Made by a program: the position numbers and the translations under genes. A stretch of 64,000 nt of DNA from AWTP1-13 sp963840445 (lineage in GTDB: Bacteria > Pseudomonadota > Alphaproteobacteria > Rhizobiales > Hyphomicrobiaceae): contig CAWIZC010000024.1 in NCBI GenBank assembly GCA_963840445.1, positions 1-64,000 of the forward strand, written 5' to 3'. The notes beneath the pieces are model-generated. The model saw only the letters and a program-made list of their open reading frames with translations. It did not search any database and was not told the origin of the DNA. Below are positions 44,948-55,291 of the stretch, piece by piece (the stretch's first letter is position 1; the number at the start of each line of letters is the position of its first letter).

Positions 44948-45844
44948 TCATGTGCACACATCACACTTTGACGATTGCCCTGACGGTTGCCCCACAAACA
45001 CCCCTGCCTGTTGAAGCCGTGACACCCCACCGAAATGGTCCACGAAAGCCTGTGTTGTGTCGAACCGAGCCATGATGCACGTTCCCAGCCTGTCATCGAG
45101 GTTGAACGTGAACGTGTGTTTGCCTGACCTCACCACATGAATGATTGGCGTGCGATCTCTTGTGTTGTCGCGCCTGTTTCGAACTAGGCGGCCCAATCGT
45201 TCGACATCGGGTGTGGTGACGACACGCGTCTTTGCTTGCCACCACTGCACATGATCGAAATTGATCAGGTCACTCACCGCATGAATCCCGGCGCGCCTTA
45301 CTGACTGCACGCCCGTCAACCTGAACTCGGAGTGGAGACAATCGAGTTCGCCCGTAATGCGGCAATGTTCCTCCATATAGCGGGTCAGCACGCGCGCCTT
45401 CTTCCTGGCTGCATCGTAGGTGTTGCCCCGACTGTCGTCATAGGCACGGGTGTCCTGACGCTTCGGATGCCATAATCGCAACTCATGGGCACAGCGATGG
45501 GCGTGCAAAGCCTCAATCTCTCTACGGCCCGCACAGCATTCATCTCGAGCCAGCGCCACGTAGTTGATCAGAATGGGTTGGCTGGCCTCGATCTTCTGCA
45601 GTGCTTCGAGGTAATCACGGCACGCCTGCCTCGCTTGCAAACGCATCACCCATTTGGGATTGTGCCGCATGGGTTCCTCCAGCACATGCAGATCCCCACA
45701 CAGCCGCCTCAACCTGCGGGCATGACCGGGCGTGATCGCCTTGCTAAGCCACGTTTGCACAACGTCAAGGTAATGCAGCGGCTCTTGATTATTGTGGGCA
45801 AGGGCCGCCTTGCGATCCGTAGGCTGACGGGTTATGCTGGCCAT
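44948..45844 (-). CDS. Hypothetical mobile-element protein
   Basis: This intact 298-residue soluble protein starts at ATG 45844. It is rich in Arg and His (ITPGHARRLRRLCGDLHVLE, ALHAHRCAHELRLWHPKRQD). The central segment CLHSEFRLTGVQSVRRAGIH, AVSDLINFDHVQWWQAKTRV is reminiscent of replication-initiator proteins of small phages and plasmids, but I cannot confirm this. The AlpA-type gene 136 bp upstream on the same strand supports a mobile-element role. Confidence 0.5.
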   Translation of the reverse strand: MASITRQPTDRKAALAHNNQEPLHYLDVVQTWLSKAITPGHARRLRRLCGDLHVLEEPMRHNPKWVMRLQARQACRDYLEALQKIEASQPILINYVALARDECCAGRREIEALHAHRCAHELRLWHPKRQDTRAYDDSRGNTYDAARKKARVLTRYMEEHCRITGELDCLHSEFRLTGVQSVRRAGIHAVSDLINFDHVQWWQAKTRVVTTPDVERLGRLVRNRRDNTRDRTPIIHVVRSGKHTFTFNLDDRLGTCIMARFDTTQAFVDHFGGVSRLQQAGVFVGQPSGQSSKCDVCT

Positions 45845-45979
45845 TGTGGGGCCTCGGTTGATTTCGTCGTCATCGAGGTTTGCTCATTGGATGCTTTCGT
45901 GCCCTGCCAAGCGTTCGAATGTGTCCTCATCCTAATTGGCCCGTCCCTAGTGTTGGAGCTGGGGGCGGGCTATCTCATT

Positions 45980-46174
45980 TCACGACATGCCTTTCCAGGT
46001 TTCATACTCCGACTTTAGCCACCAGCGAGACTTCTGGTTCAAGTCACGTACCGGCTTAGGAAACGTCGGGTCCTCCTTAATCAGCTTGCAGGCCGTGTTG
46101 CGGGCTATGCCATGTACCCGCTGCACGTCCCGGATTATTTCGGCTTGCCGTATCAATTCCCTATTCCCAGGCAT
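45980..46174 (-). CDS. AlpA-like helix-turn-helix protein
   Basis: This is a 64-residue protein. ATG 46174 is preferred over ATG 46204 because AGGGGG precedes it by nine bases. LIRQAEIIRDVQRVHGIARN, TACKLIKEDPTFPKPVRDLN, RWWLKSEYETW is the short winged helix of AlpA/excisionase-type regulators. It probably controls the downstream mobile-element gene. Confidence 0.72.
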   Translation of the reverse strand: MPGNRELIRQAEIIRDVQRVHGIARNTACKLIKEDPTFPKPVRDLNQKSRWWLKSEYETWKGMS

Positions 46175-46497
46175 TTGTTTATTCCCCCTAGCCGCTGTTT
46201 CCATTGAAAAACCCTTATCGTGGCCTTATCGGCCAGTAACTACGCACATTTGCACTGTTTTGGCAAATATACCCGCGCTGATTTCTCGAACGCTATGGTT
46301 TCAATTTTCGATGCCGGGGTTTGCCTAGGGTGGGGTCCGGCCAGCCCCAACACCCCTAAAAACCAGACCATTGTGTTCGAGATTCGAGCCTGCAAATCGA
46401 TTGGCAGGCAGGGACCCGCTTTGACTTGAAGGCAGTTAAGCCGGTATGTTCGATTAAATCAGTAGGCAGATGAAAATGGAGGATGGGAGTTCGCAGC

Positions 46498-47060
46498 ATG
46501 ACTGCGCGTAAGCGATTGGTCCACCCCACCAAGAAGCCGAGCAAGCAAGACCTCGTTGCTCGACTGAAGGGTGCCACACGCAAGGGCAAGCCGAACAAGG
46601 TCAACACCATGTTCAAAGAGGCGCTGTTAATGGCCCCCAGCCTCAAGGGTTACGATGACATGGGAACAGGGGGCCTCACCGGATGGCTGTTGAAGCAGGC
46701 CGAGAACTTTCCCGAAACTTATTTGAAGATGCTGGTGAAGGCACTGACACCAATAGAAGTGCAGATGCTGACCTTGCAGCAAAACAATCTGGTGAATGTG
46801 GCTGCCCCAATGACGGCCCAGGCTTGGGAAAACAGCGAAGGTGCAGCCATCGCAAAGAGCTTTGAAATGCTCCGTAGCAGCATCAATGGCGCGAAGACCG
46901 ATGACTTGCGCACATGTTGCAGGCTATGACCAGCCTACAGGGTGCAATGAAGGGCCGTACTAGTGGGCCGGTATTGAAGAGGCTCGATGCCCCCGATGCC
47001 GAAACAATCGAAGACGCACAAACCATCGAAGCCGAACCCGAGCAGCATGAGCCGCAGTGA
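46498..47060 (+). CDS. Phage-like hypothetical (terminase-small-subunit/DUF5681-like), one frameshift
   Basis: ATG 46498 is chosen because GGGAG lies nine bases upstream. KKPSKQDLVARLKGATRKGK, NKVNTMFKEALLMAPSLKGY, GGLTGWLLKQAENFPETYLK, MLVKALTPIEVQ resembles small proteins that accompany phage terminases. Near 46907 the frame must change to continue LAHMLQAMTSLQGAMKGRTS, GPVLKRLDAPDAETIEDAQT and stop at 47060. About 187 residues if joined. Confidence 0.6.
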
Positions 47061-47219
47061 CAAGGTTGGTTACCGTGACAGCTTGGGCGTGTTTGCCAAG
47101 CCAGTAGAGCCATCTGACCCCTGATGAGATGGAGCAGGCAGCGACCGTATTGCAGCCGACCGACACCCAGCTGGCGGCTATCGAGCCCATGCGTACCGGC
47201 GGCCATTGTCGACGTTCAT

Positions 47220-48548
47220 CTATCTGAACTTCGAAACGCGCTCGGCCTGCTCGAGAATGACTCTGGCGTTGTCGTTGGCAACGGTCCCGGTCGGCTCGCC
47301 CTTGTACATGATCCTGGGGTTCGACCAGTAGGGTATGCGTGGGCAGTCGGCACAGCATTCCTTGTAACTCATCATCGTTCGCCATTTGGTGCCGTTGACG
47401 TAACCATGCGCATAGGCAAACGGCGAATTGTTCGCATCGACCACACGGTCATGTCGCGCGCCGAGGATGTGCCCTACCTCGTGCGCGATCGAGTATCGTG
47501 ATCGCCGCGCAAGAGTGATGCACGACGAAGAACGCTTCCTCCGAATCCGCACCTACACGCGTCGACAGACCGCAGCCATTCGGATCATCGATGATCAAAC
47601 CAACGATGTCGGCGCGTTTCTCGTTGCGCAGCTTCTTGACGTCCTTGAAGGGGCCAACCCCATCGACCATTTGATAGAGCGAGGTCAACGTGTCGGCGCC
47701 TGCTTCGTCATAGTCGACTGCCTGGCTGTGCACCAGCCGCAAGCTGATGTTGCCAAGACCGCTGTTCCTGAAAGTTTCGTTCGTCTGCTCGATTTTCAGC
47801 GCCAGCAAATCGGCCGGATCGCCGATGTGTTTGCTGGCCGCGTTCTTGGTATAGAGGATCATGATATCGATGGTGATGTTCTTGGCTTCGAGTGCCTGGC
47901 GCTCCGCATCAGGAAAGGGTGTAACCGTAGGTTCTGCAGTTAGCGCGAGCGTAGTTGTGCCTGGAGTACCTGGCGGGTGCTCCGGCGGTAGCTTGCTGGG
48001 GTCGAATTCCGCGACGGTATGAACATCGCCGCCCAAGCTGTTGACCATGAAAACGCTGCCGTCATGTGCGAAGTATCCTGACAGGTGGGCGTCCTTCCAT
48101 AGCATGAGGACCGCTGGCTCACCCGTATCCTCGGTCTGGCCCCTCCAAGTGAAGCCGTCGTCGGTCTTAACCGTCGGTCGAGTGCGCAACAAGGTGATGT
48201 TTTTGTCGCCGCTGAGTGGCAGGACGACCTTCGCGTAGCGTGCATCCTGTGAGGGCGGGCGCGACATTAAGTCCTCGACGGTCGCTGCATCCGGCATCTT
48301 GAACACACCAACATTCTTCGTCTCGGGCGAACTGGTCGCCTTGTCGACGATCGCTTGCTGAGCGGGCGACAGGGCGACAGCATCCTTGTCCCGACGGAGG
48401 AGGTGGTTCGAGTTCTCGGGCTGCTTGCTAGTGGTTCTCCCCTCGTTGGTTGCATCCTTCTTGTCCGGCTCCGGCCTGTCCTTGAGCGTCGGCGGCCGTC
48501 GCAACTAGCCCGAGTGCCACTACGCCGAATGAGAGCAGACTTGAGCAT
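47220..48548 (-). CDS. Secreted zinc metalloprotease, M72/reprolysin-like, several frameshifts
   Basis: ATG 48548 follows AGGGAGGATC. A signal peptide appears when frames are joined (LLSFGVVALGLVATAADAQ). A propeptide region (VVLPLSGDKNITLLRTRPTV, TWRGQTEDTGEPAVLMLWKD) precedes the catalytic domain NITIDIMILYTKNAASKHIG, SLRLVHSQAVDYDEAGADTL, and after a frame change near 47505 the zinc site AHEVGHILGARHD with YAHGYVNGTKWRTMMSY (Met-turn). This is the peptidyl-Asp metalloendopeptidase class. Three or more frame changes are needed; three are shown here. Confidence 0.82.
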
Positions 48549-48728
48549 ATGATCCTCCCTTTATTGGACCGCTCGATCCTGATCAGGGCTCATGCAGGGT
48601 CGCATGGTGAGTGCCATAGCGAAATCGGGAGAAACCCTCAAACAACCGCGAGAACACTCCCCTGAGTTGATCTGAGTGTCGTGTGAGAACCACGTTCCAG
48701 CGGGTTGATCTCACGAGTTCAAGGCCTA

Positions 48729-48750
48729 GTAGGGAGTTGGGAGTTGGGAA
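48729..48750. repeat. Heptad repeat cluster (TAGGGAG TTGGGAG TTGGGAA)
   Basis: Three imperfect 7-bp units in tandem. The unit is related to AATTGGG/AATAGGG at 49221-49247 (other strand) and GGCAGTA at 24474-24540. Confidence 0.6.
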
Positions 48751-49220
48751 TGTAGCAGGCAAAGTGTCTCTGTTTTAGCTGACTGCTCGCACCCACATTA
48801 CCCCACTATCACCACAGACTCACCACAACTGAGGCGCACCCCGCACTTGATTTAGCACACCCAGACGCGCCCAAAGAGCTCTGCCAGAAGTTTTCGAATT
48901 GATTTGCTCTTTATTCCCATTGCATGGACATTGGGAATAATTTCGCTTGTCTGAGCTCCCCGAGTTACACACCAGCCAGTTGCATTAAATCCCATTAATC
49001 CCAGGCCGATAATACGCGTTATGGCAAATCGGGATTCGCATCCGCAGCAAATGTGAGGACAACCTAAAGAACAACTCGCGGTTGTTCTGTTGATGGAACA
49101 ATAGATATTTGTCTGACGCAGAAACTGGAGCAATCCTTTTCACTGTGAGACTTCTGAAATGCATGGACGTTGGAAGAGAATGGGCCTGGCTCAAATATTT
49201 ACACGTGCGGTTTTATGAAT

Positions 49221-49247
49221 CCAATACCCTATTCCCAATTCCCTATT
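49221..49247. repeat. Heptad repeat cluster (AATAGGG/AATTGGG, minus strand)
   Basis: The plus strand reads CCAATACCCTATTCCCAATT then CCCTATT, that is four 7-bp units on the minus strand. The orientation is opposite to the cluster at 48729. Confidence 0.6.
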
Positions 49248-49336
49248 ATGAAACGATTAACCCTCCCGTTTGACAGTACGCAGACTAAAATGCGAACATT
49301 GCTTATAAAATATGTTTCTTGACCAAAGGTGTAACC

Positions 49337-50098
49337 ATGGACATGCCGGCACTCCGCGCCAAAGGTGCGGAAATCAAGGCTCGTCTTCGCTTCCTGAAAA
49401 GCGAACGTGATACGCACGCGCTAGTCGCAGTAAATGGCGATGCAGGCGGGCCACAAGCCCGTCAGCGCATCGGTGCAATCGACCTTGAGCGCGATAAGCT
49501 CACCAATGACCTTGAGACCGTCGAGGTTGCCCAGCAACAGCTATTCCAAGTGCAACGTCAGGCCGAGGCCGAGGCACCCATCAAGGCACGGCGTACCCGG
49601 TTCGAACGTGACAAGGAAGGCCTGTCGCAGTGCCTGCCTAGCCTGATCACGCGCAGGTATGACCGACTTGCTCACGACGTGGGCGTGCAGCGAAACGCAG
49701 GTCGCGTCCAGGCGGCCGTAGCGCTCATTCAGGGCAGGCACATAGCTGGCCTGCCTCATGGTCTCGTTTGGGTTCCTCCACCGGTAGGCTTGGCCGACAT
49801 TCCATTTCATTGCGCTCGGGAGCTTGTCGGCCACCCGCCTTATGTGCCGCATTTCGACGTGATGACCAAAACCAGCAACTCCGAATTTGTGCCCGGCACC
49901 GATGGCGAGCCTGGGGAGCGTGTGTATCTCGATGCTGCCCAGCAGGCCAACAGACGCAGAACTATTGAAACGGAATGGCATGCACAGGTCGATGCGCTAG
50001 CCAATGAGTTGCTAGCCGCGACATCGCTTCCACCCATCCCAGCGGAATTACTGGCCCACGCACGTGCGCTTCGCCAACCCGTATCGGGACTGAATTAA
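49337..50098 (+). CDS. Hypothetical coiled-coil protein of the mobile element
   Basis: This is about 253 residues; ATG 49337 is preferred (AAAGG upstream) over TTG 49319. Residues 1-80 form a coiled coil (MPALRAKGAEIKARLRFLKS, RIGAIDLERDKLTNDLETVE, VAQQQLFQVQRQAEAEAP). A His/Pro-rich middle and a helical end (ETEWHAQVDALANELLAATS) follow. It starts a run of small plus-strand genes to 50954. No family recognised; a phage-type accessory protein is likely. Confidence 0.55.
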   Translation: MDMPALRAKGAEIKARLRFLKSERDTHALVAVNGDAGGPQARQRIGAIDLERDKLTNDLETVEVAQQQLFQVQRQAEAEAPIKARRTRFERDKEGLSQCLPSLITRRYDRLAHDVGVQRNAGRVQAAVALIQGRHIAGLPHGLVWVPPPVGLADIPFHCARELVGHPPYVPHFDVMTKTSNSEFVPGTDGEPGERVYLDAAQQANRRRTIETEWHAQVDALANELLAATSLPPIPAELLAHARALRQPVSGLN

Positions 50099-50132
50099 AC
50101 CGGTAACAGCCAACCGAAAGGAGTGAAGTCCC

Positions 50133-50327
50133 ATGCCGGAATATTTCGACAAAACCCCCAAGGATCTGAGTGACAGCGAGCTAACCTCGGCCATTACCGA
50201 TGCTGTCGCCCGTGGCCAGCTTGAGATGGCCCGTAATCTTCGCCGCGAGAAGCTTTATCGGGCCTTCATCGTGGCTCTCAACACCAGGATCACACCGATC
50301 AGTTCTTGGGCAGCACGACAACGGTGA
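50133..50327 (+). CDS. Small hypothetical protein
   Basis: This 64-residue protein starts at ATG 50133 after AAAGGAG. MPEYFDKTPKDLSDSELTSA, ITDAVARGQLEMARNLRREK is helical. It is 34 bp after the coiled-coil gene and probably in one operon. No family. Confidence 0.6.
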   Translation: MPEYFDKTPKDLSDSELTSAITDAVARGQLEMARNLRREKLYRAFIVALNTRITPISSWAARQR

Positions 50328-50377
50328 CCTTGTCCTAGTCACCGACCCAACGAAACTAAGCAGCAGGAGTGATGATC

Positions 50378-50668
50378 ATGAACTTCTACAAATCTAAATC
50401 GTCCGAGGACGAGCTCCCGACTTATGAGGCAGCGATTGAACGCATGCAGGCCGACGGTGCCACGCTGATCAGCAAGAAGGCCAGCCACATCCTTGCCGAA
50501 GACGGCAGATGGCAGGCGGCACCGCTATCTACTTCAAGACCGATAGCGCGCTCATCGCCAAGGCTGACGATATCCCTCGCTAAAGCCGAGGAAGAAGCGA
50601 AGGCAGTTCTTGCTGCTATTGCTGCAAAGCCAAGCCAAGCCGCCGAAGTGCGCAAGAATGAAGAGTGA
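50378..50668 (+). CDS. Small hypothetical protein, possible frameshift
   Basis: ATG 50378 has GGAG eight bases upstream. NFYKSKSSEDELPTYEAAIE, RMQADGATLISKKASHILAE. After about codon 45 a second frame (GTAIYFKTDSALIAKADDIP, stop near 50584) looks more natural than the continuing one, so the gene may end there. No family. Confidence 0.45.
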   Translation: MNFYKSKSSEDELPTYEAAIERMQADGATLISKKASHILAEDGRWQAAPLSTSRPIARSSPRLTISLAKAEEEAKAVLAAIAAKPSQAAEVRKNEE

Positions 50669-50673
50669 GATCG

Positions 50674-50954
50674 ATGCTGTCACGTTTCAACCAGCTGGTG
50701 AAGGCAGTACAGCAACGCACTCAATGTAGCCCTCACTACGCAAGGAAGTGCGTCATCAGCGGCTTGCAGAACGGCACCCTCACAAAGACGCTTGGCGGCT
50801 ATGGCGCGCAGTTGGCGATGCGCCAATCTCAGACAAATGCCAAGCTCAGACCGAGTACAGGGCCGCAATGGCAAAGGTCAGCCAAGCCCCATGCGGCAGC
50901 AGAGTGAATGCATTGCGTCAGGCATACATCGAAAATCCTGATGCATTCGCCTGA
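50674..50954 (+). CDS. Small hypothetical protein, one frameshift
   Basis: From ATG 50674: LSRFNQLVKAVQQRTQCSPH, YARKCVISGLQNGTLTKTLG, then near 50815 a frame change gives ISDKCQAQTEYRAAMAKVSQ, APCGSRVNALRQAYIENPDA and stop 50952-50954. About 92 residues. It overlaps the end of the previous gene and so is probably coupled to it. No family. Confidence 0.45.
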
Positions 50955-51368
50955 CTGCGGCCACGCTGAAACCCAGCACCGCACGCGCAACGCCATGACC
51001 TTGCGCTCGGCACGATCAGTCTGGCGCTGAGGCTGTCTCCCTCAAGACGGCGACGATCTTGACAATCGATGTCGCGGCTAGCGATGCGCAGCTTTTAATC
51101 ACGTGAAGTTCAGTATAATGCCCCAAGCTCAAGCCTAACCGCCAGCCAGGATGCCACGATGGCCATCACCGAACGCGAGCGGGCCAAAGGGGGTGAAGGA
51201 AAGCGACAAAGGGCCAACCCCGCTGGGGAGGCCTTGAACTTCGGCCGCGTACACCAAGGAGATGGACTTGCGCCCGATCCTCGCTGCGGAGCCGGCCGGC
51301 ACCCAAACCAATTAGGGGCGTGAACTCATAAACGATCGTCAGTTGTCTAAACAGATGGAACCTTCAGC
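50955..51368. other. Intergenic before the histidine kinase
   Basis: 414 bp. A 52-codon frame from ATG 51159 (AITERERAKGGEGKRQRANP) switches naturally into YTKEMDLRPILAAEPAG in another frame, so a small broken gene may exist here. The AGGGGCGTGAACTCATAAA motif lies at about 51313. Confidence 0.3.
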
Positions 51369-53699
51369 TTGCTGGCACCTCAGCATTCGGGCAGAGGCTC
51401 TCGCGACGGTGCGACATCGGCACTGCGCGCGATTTCCGCTCGGCTGCAACAATTTCTTGCCGGTCTACAGTACAAGGCTGCGTTGAACCGTTTAAGCATC
51501 CCCTCGCGTCTGATCCTGCTGGTGCTCGGTTTGGCACTGCCGCTCAACCTCGTCATCGGCGGAGTGGTCTGGGGTCTCGTTAAGCGGGCCGACGAGGTCC
51601 AACGCACGAGCCTTCTCTACGCCGCCCGTTCAATTGCGGCCGGCGTCGATGCCGAACTCGGCAAGTACGTGGCGCTCGGGGAAGCGTTGTCTCGCTCACC
51701 GGCGTTGCTCGACGACAATCTCGATGCGTTTGAGGCTGAGGCGCGCCGCGCGTTCCCGGCCGGGGGAGATACCGGGGTACTCGTCGCAGATGCAGATGGC
51801 CAGCAGCTCTTGAACACTTTCGCCCAGCCGGGGCAGGCTCTGCCACGCCGCAATCCGCTGGCGTTCGGGGCTCAGCGCCGCGCATTCTCAACGCGTTCAA
51901 TCGTGATAACCGACCTCATGAGAGGTGCGCTCACGCAGGATTTGGGTGCCGGTATCGAGGTTCCCATCTTCAAGAACGGCCAGCCCTTTCGCGGGCTCGC
52001 TATCACCACTAGGGATCGAGAATTCCGGCGCCTCCTTAGTGTCCAGGACATTCCGAGGAACTGGCTTGCCGCCATCATCGATGGCCAAGGCCGGTTCATC
52101 GCGCGCGTTTCAGGTGCCGAGGTTGGCCAACTCGCCGCTGAAGGGTGGCGCGCCATCAAGGATCAAACGGGATTGTTCGAGTATCCTCCCGTGATGGCGA
52201 CGCGCTCGTACACGCCAATGCCCATCCCTCCATGAGCAACTGGACGGTGGGCGTCGCGGTCAAGAAAGCGGAGCTGCAGAAGGCGGCTTGGGCCACGGTG
52301 CGCTGGGCGGTCATGCTGGGCGCTGGCCTTTCTGCCGCCAGCCTCTTGCTCGCCTGGGGCCTGGCCCGACAGATCACGCGGCCGATTGATCAGCTGCGCC
52401 AGTCGTTTGCCGACGTCTCCGCGCAACCTGGCAAGCCGATTGAGGCCGGACCGCCCGAGATCCTGGAGCTGCAGGACACGCTCCACCGCGCGACGCTCGA
52501 GCGCACAACGGCCCTCTCCAAGCTTGAGCGTGAGATGACGCTGCGCGAGGAGGCACAGGCAGGGCTGGCGCAGTCGCAGCGCATGGAAGCACTTGGCCAG
52601 CTTGCGGGCGGCATGGCGCACGACTTCAACAATGTGCTGGCGGCCATCTCCGCCAACCTGGACGCGGTCACGCTTCGCAGCTCTGATGAGAAGATTAGCG
52701 AGGCGATCGAAGGCGCGATGGATGCGATCCAGATGGGTGCCAGCCTCAACCGCAGGCTGCTCTTCCTGTCGCGCCCGCAAGGGGTCGGGCTCGAGCGACT
52801 GGACCTCAATGATCGCGTCACGGGGCACACTCGAGCTGCTGAACCGAACACTCGGCGAGCAGGTGACCGTCTCTTTGAGGTTGTCGCCCGACCCGTGCCA
52901 GACCTCGGCCAATCCCGGCGATGTCGACAATGCGATCCTCAACCTTGCGATCAACGCCCGCGACGCCATGCCCAAAGGCGGCAGGCTCACGCTCGAGACC
53001 CGCCACGTAACGATTGATGCCGATGCCGCCGAGCGCATCCCGGAAGCCCGGCCCGGCGAGTACGTGACGCTCACCGTCAGCGACACGGGACATGGCATGA
53101 GTCCGGAGGTACTCAAGCATGCGATGGAGCCGTTCTTCACGACCAAGGGACCCGGCAAGGGCACGGGGCTGGGCCTCGCCACGGTCTATGGAATAGTCCG
53201 ACAGTCAGTGGGCTTCCTCAGCATTGACAGCACGGTGGGGAAGGGCACGTCCGTGCATCTGAATTTCCCCAAGGCCGAACCTGGGCCGATTGTGAGCAGT
53301 GCAAGGCCCGCTACCAAGGAGGTCCCCTTGGGGGATGGCGAACTCATCCTGGTGGTCGAGGACAACGATAAGGTTCGGCAGGCGACCATGAGCCGGCTTG
53401 AATCTCTCGGCTACGCTGTTCTGGAAGCAAAGACAGGACCCGAGGCCATCACATTGCTTCAGTCCGAAGAGCCCATTGCCCTCGTGTTCAGCGACATCGT
53501 CATGCCTGGCGGCATGACGGGATACGATGTGGCGGAATGGGTTCGGTCGGTGAAACCCGAGCTCAAGGTGTTGCTGACCTCCGGATACAGCGATATGCCG
53601 CTCGCGGCGAGCGAAGCCGTGCGAGCGATCAAAGTGCTTGGCAAGCCCTACACGCGGCAACAGCTCGCTTGCGCACTCCGCGAAGAAATCGACGGCTGA
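51369..53699 (+). CDS. Hybrid sensor histidine kinase with receiver domain, two frameshifts
   Basis: This is about 775 residues. A membrane helix (RLILLVLGLALPLNLVIGGV) leads to a periplasmic dCache-like sensor and a second helix (WAVMLGAGLSAASLLLAWGL), then a HAMP-like segment. The frame changes near 52180 and 52820. The kinase has the H-box ALGQLAGGMAHDFNNVLAAI, N-box AILNLAINARDAMPKGGRLT, G1 VSDTGHGM and G2 GKGTGLGLATVYGIV. The C-terminal receiver (LILVVEDNDKVRQATMSRLE) has phospho-acceptor Asp in LVFSDIVMPGGMTG and Lys in VLGKPY. The start is uncertain (TTG 51369). No partner regulator is adjacent. Confidence 0.88.
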
Positions 53700-54790
53700 T
53701 GGTTTCCGGCTGCTGACAGAGCAGCGCGCAGCGGTGGGCTCGGTTGTCGGCTGACAATGCATTCTACGTTGGGCCGGAAGCAGGCGCGAACGTGCGAACT
53801 GACTCGCTGGTGTAGACCTACGGCACAAGAAGTATCTCTTCGGGCCGATCGAGTACAATTGCCGCCGCCGCGCAATCCGTCAAACATCCAGAGGATCAGC
53901 GTTAGTCCGAAGCATTTCACGACGTACTCCTGCGGTCACGGTCGGCGAGTGACCGTGTACGCATGCGACAGCCGTTCGTCCGCAGAAATTCAGGATGCTG
54001 CAAGCTCTTTGACCACTGGCGGGGGCAGGGTTTGGCGTAAGGCAGTCAGATGCAAGCCGGGCTGCTGCGATCTAGGCGGGCGGCCGGCTTGTCTTGCGCG
54101 GGATATCTGAGCAAGCCACTCTGCGCAAACTGGTGGCACTAGCCGGAAGCGGAATTTTGGCTAATTTCATTTCAACCGCGAACAACTCATAACAAATTGC
54201 CTTCGCTACGCTGATATTTCTCCGTAAGCCATGGCGGCGCGCATTTCCGGGTGAGTTGAATTTGGATAGCCGTCGGCGGCAAAAAGACGCATAGGAAAAG
54301 TCGAAAGATAAGGTTCTATGAAAGTTGCCGGGCGATATCGATCGATACTGAATGTTCTTGAATCACCTCTTAAACCATCATCAAGCAAGGCGCTCGGAGA
54401 CGCTCACAATAGGTCGTTAGGCATGCTTAGCGTCTGGGCAGACGTTCATCGATGCGATTCGTTGATCAGTTCAAATGATGTCGTCCGCTCGGGAATACCA
54501 ACCGGTAGATTTGTCCTAATAATCCAACTGACATCACGCAGCTGGGGGACTGATATCGGAAATTTGATTGCGGGACAAATTAAGGGTTGGACTAAGCGCC
54601 AACCAACCTCATTCGAATGAGCAATACCTGGTCAACCTAATCGGATTTGCGTTCGGAATAATCGTCTCCCCCGTTTTGTCTGCTGGCCTCTATCGCCAAT
54701 CGGCCGGGAATTGAAGGGTTTAAGAACTGAGCGGCGACTGCTTTAGCCTCGTCAGTCAACGAGGATAAACTTAATTTCATTATTGGCGCT
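53700..54790. other. Long lower-GC stretch with weak small frames
   Basis: GC falls from about 54120. A 100-residue frame from ATG 54318 (MKVAGRYRSILNVLESPLKP), a minus-strand frame 54206-54388 (FIEPYLSTFPMRLFAADGYP) and a 48-residue membrane frame from TTG 54568 (QYLVNLIGFAFGIIVSPVLS) overlap or compete. I cannot choose among them. Confidence 0.35.
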
Positions 54791-55069
54791 GTGCTGCACA
54801 ATCCCTTGTATGATCGAACGTGGTGGCAATACTTTATTGGTGTTGGCGGCGGCATCGCCAGTGTATTTGTTGGAGTTCTTGTCGGGTCACTTTCCAATAA
54901 TGGACCAAAGAGCTTTCTCGTACTCTCCGATGGTTCGAAGAAGTATCGGGAAGAAGCGCTTCGTGAGAGAAAATGGTCATGGGGCTACTTTGTTGGTAGT
55001 GCAATTTGCGTCCACGGTGGCAGGGGTTGGCGCTCGCTATATATTCGCTGCCTTCATCGCCCCGTGACC
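54791..55069 (+). CDS. Small membrane protein, probable frameshift
   Basis: LHNPLYDRTWWQYFIGVGGG, IASVFVGVLVGSLSNNGPKS, EEALRERKWSWGYFVG, then after a change near 54995 VQFASTVAGVGARYIFAAFI and a stop near 55067. Two membrane segments. No clear start signal; no family recognised. Confidence 0.35.
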
Positions 55070-55183
55070 GGAAGGGGTGGAGCCTGACCCGAGCCCATCG
55101 GCCGGGGTGCCCCCGCCAGCCTCAAATCCCATTTGGGTTCGGGGAGGTTCATGTAAATTCTCGGCGCGCACGGGGAGGGAGCG

Positions 55184-55291
55184 ATGAGGTTGGCATTAGT
55201 GACACTGGCGCTCTTGTTGTTCGGGACACATAACAGCGCGGCGAACCCATGCTTGGCGGACGGCCGGACGGTCCTGATCGGCAATGCCTGA
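55184..55291 (+). CDS. 35-residue secreted peptide
   Basis: ATG 55184 with a strong GGGAGGGAGCG. MRLALVTLALLLFGTHNSAA is a signal peptide; the mature part is only NPCLADGRTVLIGNA. It may be a real short gene, or the truncated start of a longer secreted protein. Confidence 0.45.
   Translation: MRLALVTLALLLFGTHNSAANPCLADGRTVLIGNA

Larger units (their letters stand above)
48549..49336. other. Long intergenic, low-GC stretch with heptad repeats
   Basis: About 790 bp, clearly AT-richer from 48850 on. Two clusters of G-rich heptads lie at 48729-48750 and 49221-49247. No supported gene. Confidence 0.4.

Noticed and set aside
53757..54110. 117-codon frame after the histidine kinase
   Set aside because: It is rich in Arg/Cys/Ser with no domain or start signal; it looks like a random frame.
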